Below, piece by piece: positions 16,642 to 24,575 of a stretch of 30,948 bases of DNA (position 1 is its first letter; every line of letters starts with the position of its first letter). The position numbers were made by a program, and so were the translations under genes. Source of the DNA: CAYQTE01 sp964420285. Lineage in GTDB: Bacteria > Planctomycetota > Phycisphaerae > Tepidisphaerales > Tepidisphaeraceae. The stretch lies in the NCBI GenBank assembly GCA_964420285.1, contig CAYQTE010000060.1, positions 1-30,948 of the forward strand, in the 5' to 3' direction. Below the pieces are notes generated by a model that saw nothing but the letters and a program-made list of their open reading frames with translations, made no database searches and had not been told where the DNA came from.

Positions 16642-17529
16642 ATGCGTTTCACCAAGATGCACGGCATCGGCAACGATTACGTCTACATCGACGGCTTTCG
16701 CGAATCCGTCGCGGACCCGGCGGCCCTGTCGCGAGCCATCTCCGACCGTCACACCGGCGTCGGTTCCGATGGGTTGATTCTGCTGCTGCCCAGCAATATC
16801 GCCGACGTCCGCATGCGCATGTTCAACGCGGATGGCTCGGAGGCCGAGATGTGCGGCAATGGCATCCGCTGCGTCGCCAAATTTGCCTATGACCGCGGCA
16901 TCTCGCGCCATAATCCCATGACCGTCGAGACCGCGCGCGGAGTGCTCAGCCTCGAACTGTTCGTCATGTCCGATCGCGTCCAGCGCGTGACGGTCAACAT
17001 GGGCGAGCCCATCCTCGAATCGGCCAGAATTCCGACGACGATTCAAAGCCCGCGTGTCGTCGATCAGCCGCTGCCGGATTTCGGCGACCTCAAGGCGGCG
17101 CCCGGCTGGCGCGGCGAAACCGAACTCGACCCGCGCATGACGTGCGTGTCGATGGGAAACCCCCACGTCGTCATGTTCTGCCGTCAGATCGGGCGCGTGC
17201 CTCTGGATCGCATCGGGCCGCTGATCGAAAACAGTCCGCTGTTCCCCCGCCGGATCAACGTCCATTTCGTCCGCATCGATTCCCCCACGGAGTTGACGAT
17301 GCGCACCTGGGAACGTGGCAGCGGAATCACTCTCGCCTGCGGCACCGGCGCCTGCGCCGTGGCCGTCGCCGCCAGCCTCACCAACCGTGCCCAGCGCCGC
17401 ACACTGATCCACCTCCCCGGCGGCGATTTGTCCCTGGACTGGCGGGAAACGGACAACAACGTCTTCATGACCGGCCCGGCGACGGAGGTGTTTGATGGGG
17501 AATGGACAGATCGAGCAACCACCACGTGA
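16642..17529 (+). CDS. dapF: Diaminopimelate epimerase
   Basis: DapF converts LL-2,6-diaminopimelate to the meso form in the cytoplasm, for lysine and peptidoglycan synthesis. The product is 295 residues, near the family norm. I chose the ATG at 16642 because the protein then begins MRFTKMHGIGNDYVYID, the classical DapF N-terminus; an in-frame ATG at 16615 would add nine residues and has no better ribosome site. The two catalytic cysteines are visible as Cys71 in AEMCGNGIRC and Cys233 in LACGTGACA. Other family marks are RHTGVGSDGLILL, MGNPHVVMF and WERGSGIT. It appears to be a single-gene unit, flanked by a divergent glycosyltransferase-like gene and a convergent toxin gene. Confidence 0.97.
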   Translation: MRFTKMHGIGNDYVYIDGFRESVADPAALSRAISDRHTGVGSDGLILLLPSNIADVRMRMFNADGSEAEMCGNGIRCVAKFAYDRGISRHNPMTVETARGVLSLELFVMSDRVQRVTVNMGEPILESARIPTTIQSPRVVDQPLPDFGDLKAAPGWRGETELDPRMTCVSMGNPHVVMFCRQIGRVPLDRIGPLIENSPLFPRRINVHFVRIDSPTELTMRTWERGSGITLACGTGACAVAVAASLTNRAQRRTLIHLPGGDLSLDWRETDNNVFMTGPATEVFDGEWTDRATTT

Positions 17530-17553
17530 TTTGTCATTGTGCTGGCGGCACGG

Positions 17554-17946
17554 CTACTTGTACTTCCCAGTCGCCGGCCTTCCTGGCTTTGGGTCCATCG
17601 GTATATCGATTAGACCCATTGCAACGAGCCGCGTCGCGAGTCGGTAGACGTCGCTCTTGTCGCCTTCCTTGCGAATCCCGGCCGCTACGAACATGACGAC
17701 GATTCTCTCCTGCACTTGTCCGCCGGGCAACTTGGTTTTTTCCACCTTGTAGATAGCCCGATATCGGGCATATTTGATTGTATGGAGTCCTGCAAGCGGC
17801 CCAATCAGTGGCTTATGAACAGAGGCGGGGTCGGAAACACGGCGAAGTTCGTTCGCCTTGTCCAGCAGGCCCCGGCGGACCTTTTTGGGCAGGCTCGCCA
17901 AGCCCTGCTTTGCGGTTTCTGTCCACTGGATTAAAACTCGCTCCAT
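17554..17946 (-). CDS. RelE/ParE-family toxin-like protein
   Basis: The product is 130 residues, somewhat longer than most RelE-type toxins (about 90-100). Family-like features are the N-terminal WTETAKQGLASLPKKVRRGL helix pair, GLHTIKYARYRAIYKVE (the core beta-sheet with Arg and Tyr), and RIVVMFVAAGIRKEGDKSDVYRLA. If it behaves like RelE it would cleave mRNA at the ribosome; the ParE branch would act on gyrase instead, and I cannot choose. The C-terminus ends in a Lys/Pro/Gly tail. No Shine-Dalgarno precedes the ATG at 17946; a promoter lies so close that the message looks leaderless. The likely antitoxin is divergent rather than in the same operon, which is unusual. Confidence 0.75.
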   Translation of the reverse strand: MERVLIQWTETAKQGLASLPKKVRRGLLDKANELRRVSDPASVHKPLIGPLAGLHTIKYARYRAIYKVEKTKLPGGQVQERIVVMFVAAGIRKEGDKSDVYRLATRLVAMGLIDIPMDPKPGRPATGKYK

Positions 17947-17952
17947 AACTGC

Positions 17953-17981
17953 GTTTTACGGCGCGCCGCTTTGGCTTGCAA
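17953..17981 (-). promoter_or_regulatory. Promoter of the RelE-like gene, predicted leaderless
   Basis: On the minus strand TTGCAA (17976-17981), 17 bp, TAAAAC (17953-17958), then six bases and the ATG at 17946. Transcription would start at about the first base of the start codon. Both boxes match consensus at four of six positions. Confidence 0.45.
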
Positions 17982-18023
17982 CTGATTTTGTACAAAAAAA
18001 TAAAATTTTGGGTCAGATGGACA

Positions 18024-18051
18024 TTGAAAATCGTACGATTTGGTCTAAACT
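18024..18051 (+). promoter_or_regulatory. Antitoxin promoter with embedded 14-bp palindrome
   Basis: TTGAAA (18024-18029) and TAAACT (18046-18051) are 16 bp apart. The perfect palindrome AAATCGTACGATTT (18028-18041) overlaps the -35 box and fills most of the spacer, a classical repressor position. Phd/YefM proteins bind palindromes in their own promoters, so autorepression is likely. Because the toxin promoter is only about 45 bp away, one bound protein could affect both genes. Confidence 0.5.
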
Positions 18052-18112
18052 TCATACTTTCTTGCCAAGCAAGCGGACAGTGTGGATTTGCAAACGGCCA
18101 ACAAAGGGCGCA

Positions 18113-18376
18113 ATGAACAGCACCTTGGACATCTCGGAAGCTCGCAAGCAGCTTAATTCCATCGACGACAAGCTAAAGGACCAGCGCGTCATTGCAATTA
18201 CCCGGCACAACAAGAAGGCTTTTTACGTCGTCGATCTCGAATACTTTTCAGCGGTTCTTGAGACGATCGAGATTCTCTCGGACCCTGATGCAATGCAGAT
18301 GTTGGAAAAGAGCCTGGCGGATATCCGTGCCGGACGCGTCCACAACCACGACGAGGTGGAAGAGGAGCTTGGATAA
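18113..18376 (+). CDS. Phd/YefM-family antitoxin-like protein
   Basis: The product is 87 residues from the ATG at 18113, with AAAGGG four nt upstream. The N-terminal part, STLDISEARKQLNSIDDKL, followed by RVIAITRHNKKAFYVVDLEYF, fits the Phd/YefM DNA-binding domain. The C-terminal part (ETIEILSDPDAMQMLEKS, ADIRAGRV) is the helical toxin-binding tail and ends in an acidic run. It would neutralise a partner toxin and repress transcription. No toxin gene follows it; the nearest candidate is the divergent RelE-like gene 166 bp away. Confidence 0.8.
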   Translation: MNSTLDISEARKQLNSIDDKLKDQRVIAITRHNKKAFYVVDLEYFSAVLETIEILSDPDAMQMLEKSLADIRAGRVHNHDEVEEELG

Positions 18377-18537
18377 CCTCCTGACCTCGGACGTCATGCC
18401 CTATTGAGGATAGCGGGTCGCCCGCACATCTTCAGTGACCTCGACCCGTCAACGCACCCGGTCCCCAAATTCACCGTATCATCCCCTGCGGCTTTCCCCG
18501 CGGCTCGCCAGCGCGCACAATATCCTGATAGGTGAAT

Positions 18538-19218
18538 ATGCAAAGACCCATCATCGCCCAATTGAACGCGCATCTCCGCCGCACGTTCCTGGCCGGCGTG
18601 CTGGCCACGGCGCCGATCGCCATCACCGTGTTCATCATCTATTGGGTCGAGAAGAACACGCTGGTCTTTTCGAGCTGGATGTTCCACAGGCAAATCCCGT
18701 TTGTCGGCGTCGCCGTCTCCCTCGCCGCCATCTACCTCAGCGGCCTGCTGGCCACCACGTTGCTGGGGCGGGTTGTGCTGCGGCTGATCGATTCGGTCCT
18801 CACGCGCGTGCCGATGATCCGCGAGGTGTACATCGCCTGGAAACAGATCGCCCTCACGCCCGGCGGCGTCGAGGGAACGTTCTCCAAGGTCGTGCTGATC
18901 CCCGACGAAACCGGCCACGCCCGCACCATCGGCTTCACCAGCGGCCGGCCCGTCAACGCCGCCGGGAATATCCTCTGCGTCTACATCCCCTTCGCCCCCA
19001 ATCCGGTCAGCGGCAAGCTGTCGTTCGTTGCCGCCGACAAGTGCATCTTCCCCGACATCAGCCCCGAAGAGGCGCTGAAGGTTGTGCTCTCGACCGGTAA
19101 CTACGTCCCGGCCATTTTGGGTGACGCCATACCGCACGCGGGATCGCCCGCCCTGCCGGCCGCTGGCGCGGTACGTCAAATTGAGTTGACGATAACGACC
19201 GCCGATCAGCGCCGCTGA
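18538..19218 (+). CDS. DUF502-family membrane protein
   Basis: The product is 226 residues. I chose the ATG at 18538; AGGTGA is only two nt upstream, and a GTG at 18532 is an alternative. Two hydrophobic segments lie near residues 20-42 (FLAGVLATAPIAITVFIIYW) and 58-84. The motifs RVPMIREVYIAWKQ, FSKVVLIPDETGHARTIGFTSG and VYIPFAPNPVSGKL are the conserved soluble part of the DUF502 family (inner membrane, function unknown). It stands alone, without an operon partner. Confidence 0.85.
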   Translation: MQRPIIAQLNAHLRRTFLAGVLATAPIAITVFIIYWVEKNTLVFSSWMFHRQIPFVGVAVSLAAIYLSGLLATTLLGRVVLRLIDSVLTRVPMIREVYIAWKQIALTPGGVEGTFSKVVLIPDETGHARTIGFTSGRPVNAAGNILCVYIPFAPNPVSGKLSFVAADKCIFPDISPEEALKVVLSTGNYVPAILGDAIPHAGSPALPAAGAVRQIELTITTADQRR

Positions 19219-19437
19219 TCCATCGAATGGATCGCGTCGCCCGCGTTGCAATCGTCAGCCCGATAATCAACGCACGCCCAATAGTTGTGCCCGCCATGAA
19301 CCGTCGCCGCCTGCCATCGCCGTCGATCGCCTCACTAACATTTTAATTCGACACGGGGGCCATTCGATATTGTACATGATCTCTTGGCCGGCGCGCCGCG
19401 CACGGCGACACGCACACGGCGACACATGGAGGCAACC

Positions 19438-21276
19438 ATGCTCAGCGGCTTTGATTCAATTCTTGCCCGCGCTACGGCCCCATCATCCGACTGGCGGCGG
19501 AAGAATTTCGTCGGACTTTTCGAGAGCCTCGAATCGCGACGGCTGCTCTCGGCGGCCCCGGTCATGGCGCCCCTGTCGCAATTGCAACCGATGACCAGCG
19601 GCACGTCGTTCAGCGGATACACGCCGGCACAGATCGCCAGCGCCTACTCCTTCAGCAAGATCACGCTTCCCAGCGGAACCAAGGCCGGCGCCGGACAGAC
19701 CGTCGCCATTATCGACGCCTACAGCGATCCCAACATCACGTCCGACCTGGCCACGTTCGACACCAAATACAGTCTGGCCGCGCCGCCGTCGTTCAAGATC
19801 GTCTCGCAAACCGGCACGACGACGCTTCCGGCCGCCAACGCCTCTTGGGGCGTCGAAATCACCCTCGACGTCGAATGGGCCCACGCCATGGCCCCCGGCG
19901 CCAATATCCTGCTGGTTGAAGCCAAAAGCGCCGGCGACTCCGATTTGCTTGCGGCCGTCAATTACGCGCGCTCCACCGCCGGCGTTTCCGTCGTCTCCAT
20001 GAGCTGGGGCGGCGCCGATTACAGCGGCGAGACGAGCTACGACTCGGACTTCACCACCCCCTCCGGCCATGCCCCGGTCACGTTCATCGCGGCCAGCGGC
20101 GACGGCGGGTCGGCCGCCGGTCCCGATTGGCCCGCCGATTCGCCCAATGTCATGAGCGTCGGTGGCACCACCATCACCATCAACACCTCCAACGCCTACG
20201 TCAGCGAAGTCGGCTGGGCCAACAGCACCGGCGGGGTCAGCACTCAGGAAACCGAGCCCACCTATCAGAAATCAGCCCAATCCACCGGCAAACGCACTGA
20301 GCCGGACGTCTCCTACGACGCCAACACCAGCAGCGGGTTCGCCATCTACGACTCGCTGGCATCCGGCGGCCTCAGCGGCTGGTACATCGCCGGCGGCACC
20401 AGCTCCGGCGCCCCGCAATGGGCCTCCCTTATCGCCATCGCCGATCAGCTTCGCGTCGCGGCCGGCAAGACCACACTCGACGGCCCCAGCGTCACGCTCC
20501 CGACTCTCTATGCCGCCTATTCCAGCTCGACCACGTACGCCGCGGATTTCCATGACGTCACCAGCGGCTCGTCATCGTCGACCATCTCGGCCAAGGTCGG
20601 CTACGACCAAGTCACCGGCATCGGCACGCCCATCGCGTCCGCCCTCGTTCAGACCCTGGTCGGCGGTAGTGCCACGGCATCGGCCGTCACGAAATCCGCC
20701 GCCACGCTTCCCGTCATCGCCGCCGGCAAATTCTCCCGCCACGCCGTCATCTCGGGCTTTGGGGCCGATGCCATTGCGGCTGCCGCGCCAATCGCCGTAA
20801 CATCCGCCCTTCCGTCGGCCGGCAGTTTGATCCTCGATTCCGCCGGCTCGATCTCCGCCGTATACGCCCTGCCCGGCGCAGTTTTCGCTCCGGCCTCGGG
20901 CTTCACTGGGAACATCGTGATGGCTTCATCCGGCCCGGCGATGGCGATCGACGATCCGGCGGCGCTGGACTTGCCCACGATGGCCGACCAGGACGAGCCG
21001 GTCATCCCCGATCCGACATCCACCGACGCCCCGCTGGACGCCAACCATCCCTATTCGCACATCACCGAGCTTGTCCCGACCGTGGACGATTCGTCAACCG
21101 GCTCGACGACTGCGGCCATCGCGGACGACGTGCATTCCTCGGCAATCCTCAAGGCGGCCGCCGCGATCGGTCTGACGGCGCTGCTGGTGACAATGGCCCG
21201 GTCGCAGACGCGTGCGCGATCCGGCGCGATCGGCGAACAGAAACCCCTGGCCGATCTGGAAACGCCTTGGCTGTGA
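19438..21276 (+). CDS. Secreted sedolisin-type serine-carboxyl peptidase (family S53)
   Basis: The product is 612 residues. The ATG at 19438 is fixed by GGAGG six nt upstream. The N-terminus holds FESLESRRLLSA (about residues 26-38), a motif typical of exported planctomycete proteins. Catalytic features are Glu140 and Asp144 in EITLDVEWAHAMAPGA, Asp222 in IAASGDGGS (oxyanion), and Ser322 in GGTSSGAPQWASLIA, matching the sedolisin Glu-Asp-Ser set. These enzymes usually work at acid pH outside the cell. There is no large pro-domain of the kind many S53 proteases carry. After the catalytic part (ends near 415) comes an Ala/Ser/Pro-rich region and a hydrophobic segment near residues 580-595 followed by Arg residues, so the enzyme may stay membrane-anchored. 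Confidence 0.88.
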   Translation: MLSGFDSILARATAPSSDWRRKNFVGLFESLESRRLLSAAPVMAPLSQLQPMTSGTSFSGYTPAQIASAYSFSKITLPSGTKAGAGQTVAIIDAYSDPNITSDLATFDTKYSLAAPPSFKIVSQTGTTTLPAANASWGVEITLDVEWAHAMAPGANILLVEAKSAGDSDLLAAVNYARSTAGVSVVSMSWGGADYSGETSYDSDFTTPSGHAPVTFIAASGDGGSAAGPDWPADSPNVMSVGGTTITINTSNAYVSEVGWANSTGGVSTQETEPTYQKSAQSTGKRTEPDVSYDANTSSGFAIYDSLASGGLSGWYIAGGTSSGAPQWASLIAIADQLRVAAGKTTLDGPSVTLPTLYAAYSSSTTYAADFHDVTSGSSSSTISAKVGYDQVTGIGTPIASALVQTLVGGSATASAVTKSAATLPVIAAGKFSRHAVISGFGADAIAAAAPIAVTSALPSAGSLILDSAGSISAVYALPGAVFAPASGFTGNIVMASSGPAMAIDDPAALDLPTMADQDEPVIPDPTSTDAPLDANHPYSHITELVPTVDDSSTGSTTAAIADDVHSSAILKAAAAIGLTALLVTMARSQTRARSGAIGEQKPLADLETPWL

Positions 21277-21411
21277 TTATCGTTACTTGAAATGCATCGG
21301 CTCTTAGCGCAGCGCCGCCATCCGCGTCCTGTCGCTCACGATCGCACGGCTGGAAGAACGCGAAATCCGGTTGAATTGCGGCCGTGACGTGTAAATCAAC
21401 GCCCCGCGCGC

Positions 21412-21417
21412 TATACT
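21412..21417 (+). promoter_or_regulatory. -10 box of the VapBC-like operon, predicted leaderless
   Basis: TATACT lies six nt before the ATG at 21424, so transcription would start at the start codon. No ribosome site is present. No good -35 is visible at 16-18 bp. Confidence 0.4.
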
Positions 21418-21423
21418 CTCATC

Positions 21424-21690
21424 ATGCCTGCAGCCATTAGACAAACCGTGACTGTTCGAGCGGACGGGCTGGTGGAAGTGCGCTCACCAGAGCTGCGCCA
21501 GGGAGACCAGGCGGAGGTATCCATTGTCGTAACCCATCCGACAGGCGACCAGCGCGAGACTGCGAAGACCGGCGGTTGGCGCCGGTATGCGGGGGCCGTT
21601 GACAGCAGAAACCCGCGGGCAGGGGACAATCAGCGCATCGATGCGGACCTGGCGGCCGAATACGGCAAGCCATCATCGGAAGAGCCGTAA
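21424..21690 (+). CDS. Antitoxin-like protein (VapB position, AbrB-like N-terminus)
   Basis: The product is 88 residues. The N-terminal part (RQTVTVRADGLVEVRSPELRQGDQAEVSIVV) resembles the swapped-hairpin strands of AbrB/MazE-like antitoxins; the C-terminal half is charged and Gly-rich, as in toxin-binding tails. Its stop TAA shares one base with the ATG of the PIN-domain gene that follows, so the two are translationally coupled. It should bind and neutralise that toxin. The promoter suggests a leaderless message. Confidence 0.75.
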   Translation: MPAAIRQTVTVRADGLVEVRSPELRQGDQAEVSIVVTHPTGDQRETAKTGGWRRYAGAVDSRNPRAGDNQRIDADLAAEYGKPSSEEP

Positions 21691-22079
21691 TGCTGCTGGA
21701 TACCTCCGGCCTTTATTGCTATCTGGATGCCGGAGACGGGCGGCATCACGGTGCAGTATCACTGCTTGAATCGGCCGCTGTCCGGCTGACCCACAACGAT
21801 ATTCTGGCAGAGCTTGTGGCGCTTTGCGGATCTCGTGGCATCGATCGTCGCGTTACGCTTGACTTCGTCAGCGAACTTGCAAATGACTCGAATGTCGAGG
21901 TTGTCTGGATCGGACAGGAAGACCATCGGGCGGCGATCAGCCTCCTGCAAGCTCGTCCCGACAAGGATTACTCGCTGTGTGACGCGGTGAGTTTCCTGTT
22001 GATGCGTCAGCGCGGCGTGACCGAGGCGCTGACAACGGATCATCATTTTGAACAAGAAGGGCTTGTCCGCCTTCTCTAA
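21690..22079 (+). CDS. PIN-domain ribonuclease toxin (VapC-like)
   Basis: The product is 129 residues, a normal VapC length. The metal-binding acidic residues are visible: Asp4 in LLDTSGLY, Glu41 in NDILAELVAL, Asp98 in YSLCDAVSFLLM, and Asp117 in TTDHHFEQEG. VapC toxins cut specific tRNAs or rRNA when free of antitoxin. The ATG at 21690 overlaps the stop of the antitoxin gene by one base. The gene converges on a retropepsin-like gene with 22 bp between the stops. Confidence 0.9.
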   Translation: MLLDTSGLYCYLDAGDGRHHGAVSLLESAAVRLTHNDILAELVALCGSRGIDRRVTLDFVSELANDSNVEVVWIGQEDHRAAISLLQARPDKDYSLCDAVSFLLMRQRGVTEALTTDHHFEQEGLVRLL

Positions 22080-22101
22080 TTCTTGGCTGCAACTCAAGAG
22101 C

Positions 22102-22497
22102 TCAATCGTGCCGCGATGGGCCCAAATCGCAGGCGCTGGCCACAAGCGTGGTTGTTGCAACAAAGCGGTGCGCGATGTTGTCGACCATGACGCCGAACCC
22201 TTCCACGGTGCGCACGCCCAGCAGGCTCAGATCAGTCGGCAAAGCGAAGACGACTTCATCCGTGGTTTCAAAGCCTTCGGCCCGCAATATGGCATAGCCC
22301 ACGTCGCGCTCGATCAGTTGCTTGGTCGCGGTCTGAAAAGTCCGCTTGCGGCGAGGCTGGATGCCGATCTTCTCCAGCATCTCGGCCGGCAGCCATGTCA
22401 GTTCGGCCCCGGTATCAACCAACACATCGATCGGCGGCGTTACGCGATCCTCGCGTTGTGGGTTGCATGCGATGATGTTGACCCTGAAAAGGCGCAT
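22102..22497 (-). CDS. Retropepsin-like aspartic protease (clan AA)
   Basis: The product is 131 residues from the ATG at 22497; the frame extends 23 codons further but the family-like part starts here. The hallmark is VLVDTGAELTWLP with catalytic Asp28 in DTG. Further downstream comes the hydrophobic-hydrophobic-Gly strand SLLGVRTVEGFGV. Single-domain proteases of this type work as dimers. No signal peptide is apparent, so it is probably cytoplasmic. It lies next to the VapBC-like pair, tail to tail. Its substrate is unknown. Confidence 0.8.
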   Translation of the reverse strand: MRLFRVNIIACNPQREDRVTPPIDVLVDTGAELTWLPAEMLEKIGIQPRRKRTFQTATKQLIERDVGYAILRAEGFETTDEVVFALPTDLSLLGVRTVEGFGVMVDNIAHRFVATTTLVASACDLGPSRHD

Positions 22498-22587
22498 ACT
22501 CAAGACTCTATTCACAGCGCCGGCCGCATGCAATATGCTGGCATGCCACGACCATTCCCGATGCACAGGCCAGGGGCGTCCTCGGCG

Positions 22588-24417
22588 TCACCGCGGCGCA
22601 ATTTTCAAATGCCCAAGCTGATCGCGAAGCTGTTTGGCCCCCGCCGCATTCCCGGCTTCCTCCATCGCTGCGGCGAACTGCTGGCCGAGCAGATAGAACG
22701 GCGTCGTGTCCCCATACACCGTCGGCGCCGGCGCGGGCAGCCGCGACATCGCCTGCCGATACGCCGCCAGCAAATCCGGCATGCTGTTTGACGATCGCAT
22801 CAGCGCGTCCAGCCGGTTCATCGCCTCCAGCACCATCGGCCCGTCGCCCGCCGCCAGCGCCATCGCCCGGTTATACGCCGCTGCCGCATCTCGCGGCCGC
22901 AAAGGCCCCAAGACATCGCCCTTGGCAATCAGCACGCCGGCGGCAATATCCGGCCGGTCCGCAAACATCGTTACGATCTTGTCGTATTCCGCCAGTTGCT
23001 CATCGGTGCCGCGCCCCTGCCAGGCGCGGCGAAGAATCTCGGCGGCAAAGTCCGGCTGCCGCTGGCGAAGCAATCGCCGCACCAGGCTCACCAATGCGGC
23101 CGCGTCCTGATCGTTGATCCGCTGCGACGACGCCGCATCCGCCAGGGCGAACCACGCATTGCGATTGCCCACCGAAAGCCCGGCCGCCGTCTCGTACAAT
23201 TCGAGCAGCTTCTCCTTCTCCACCAGGTCCGCCGATTTCACCAAAGCCTCGGATGCCAGCCGGGCCTTGATAGCGGTCGGCGACGTTTCCGCCAGAACCA
23301 TCACATCCGCTTCGGTGATCGATTCCTGCGTTTGCGGATCGATGGTCGATCCGGGCCAGCCCTTGTATTCCGGATACCGGGCCGCGGCGACGTTGAATTC
23401 CGCGTGCAATCCCACGCCGTCAAGGCATAGCGCCCATGACCGATCGGCGGCTCCCGCGTTTTTCGCCCCCGGCGCCGACAGGTCATCGGCCTTGAACGCG
23501 CACGCCGGATCGCCCAACACCTTGGACACCTGCGCCCCCACATACGCCTGCTGCACGCTCGTGCCGCCCGAGAGCAGAAGTTGGCCCAATGGCGGCGACA
23601 CCGCCCCGCCGCTACCGCTGGCATCGCCATATTTCGCGTTGGGCCGATACGGCACATCCCAGAACGCCATGACCGGCAGACCCGTTCGCGGAGCGTACCG
23701 GTCCGCCGCCAGCTTCAAATCCGCAAACGTCAGCCGTTCGTCCACCACGTATACAGAAAGCTGCCACGGCAGTTCACGCAGATTGAATTTCAAGATCCGC
23801 CCCGGCGCGCCGGCGGCCATATAGTAATGCAACTCCGTGATCGGCCGGTCGATGTCCAGCGGCTTTTCCGTGTTATCCGGCGTGAAGCCCGGCTTGTCGG
23901 CCGTGATGCACAACGCCGTCGCCAGATCGGGAATTTTCTCGATCGCATCGTGCTGGTCCTTTTGCAGTCGCTTGACCATGCTGAGGATATTGTCCGGCGA
24001 ATCCTGCGGACTGAGGGCCAACATGAGAGTCTGGGAGAACTTCGGCATTTCGGCCAGCCATTTCAGCGCTGCGCGATCCTCATCCGACAACGTCGCGACG
24101 CGCGAAAAGAACCGCCCGAACTCGCGGGCGGTGGCCAGCCTCGCCAATTTCTCCTGATCCAGCTTCGCCATATTCGACATGGCATCGACGAGTTTGGCAG
24201 AGAGTGCGGCATCCAGTTGACCCAGACCGTCGTGGTCGATCGCATCCTCGACCTGCGCGACCAATTCGTCTTTGGCCCCCCTGGTCGTCGCCGCCGGCAT
24301 TGTCGCCGATGTACGCAACTCCCCGGGCGGAGCGGCAGCCGGCTGAACCTGCCCCAGCGTAGTCGACGCAATCCCCGCCGCACCCAGCACCGCCAGAATC
24401 AAACTCGCGACCTTCAT
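22588..24417 (-). CDS. Secreted protein with degenerate transglutaminase-like and TPR-like regions
   Basis: The product is 609 residues. I chose the ATG at 24417 because it starts a signal peptide (MKVASLILAVLGAAGIASTTLGQ); GGGAG lies about nine nt upstream. Residues 30-200 are helical. The middle part, PVMAFWDVPYRPNAKYG followed by LGQLLLSGGTSVQQAYVGAQV, recalls planctomycete proteins with a transglutaminase-like core, which from memory have a GGVCxQQA motif; here the expected Cys is replaced by Ser and the later His is not seen. This suggests a non-enzymatic relative. The C-terminal 200 residues have TPR-like helices (NAWFALADAASSQRI, AAAAYNRAMALAAGDGP). The role is unknown. Confidence 0.7.
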   Translation of the reverse strand: MKVASLILAVLGAAGIASTTLGQVQPAAAPPGELRTSATMPAATTRGAKDELVAQVEDAIDHDGLGQLDAALSAKLVDAMSNMAKLDQEKLARLATAREFGRFFSRVATLSDEDRAALKWLAEMPKFSQTLMLALSPQDSPDNILSMVKRLQKDQHDAIEKIPDLATALCITADKPGFTPDNTEKPLDIDRPITELHYYMAAGAPGRILKFNLRELPWQLSVYVVDERLTFADLKLAADRYAPRTGLPVMAFWDVPYRPNAKYGDASGSGGAVSPPLGQLLLSGGTSVQQAYVGAQVSKVLGDPACAFKADDLSAPGAKNAGAADRSWALCLDGVGLHAEFNVAAARYPEYKGWPGSTIDPQTQESITEADVMVLAETSPTAIKARLASEALVKSADLVEKEKLLELYETAAGLSVGNRNAWFALADAASSQRINDQDAAALVSLVRRLLRQRQPDFAAEILRRAWQGRGTDEQLAEYDKIVTMFADRPDIAAGVLIAKGDVLGPLRPRDAAAAYNRAMALAAGDGPMVLEAMNRLDALMRSSNSMPDLLAAYRQAMSRLPAPAPTVYGDTTPFYLLGQQFAAAMEEAGNAAGAKQLRDQLGHLKIAPR

Positions 24418-24575
24418 CGCTCCACGCTCCCAAGCCATGCCCATCCAACGCGCGGAATTGTATCCTGCCCACCCGCCTTGGTCCTGTGATACCACTCAAA
24501 GGCCAACCCGCGATCGCTTCCCCGTCTTGCTGAAAATCTCGTCCGAGCGTGCAGCCGCCGGCCGACACGCACCAG

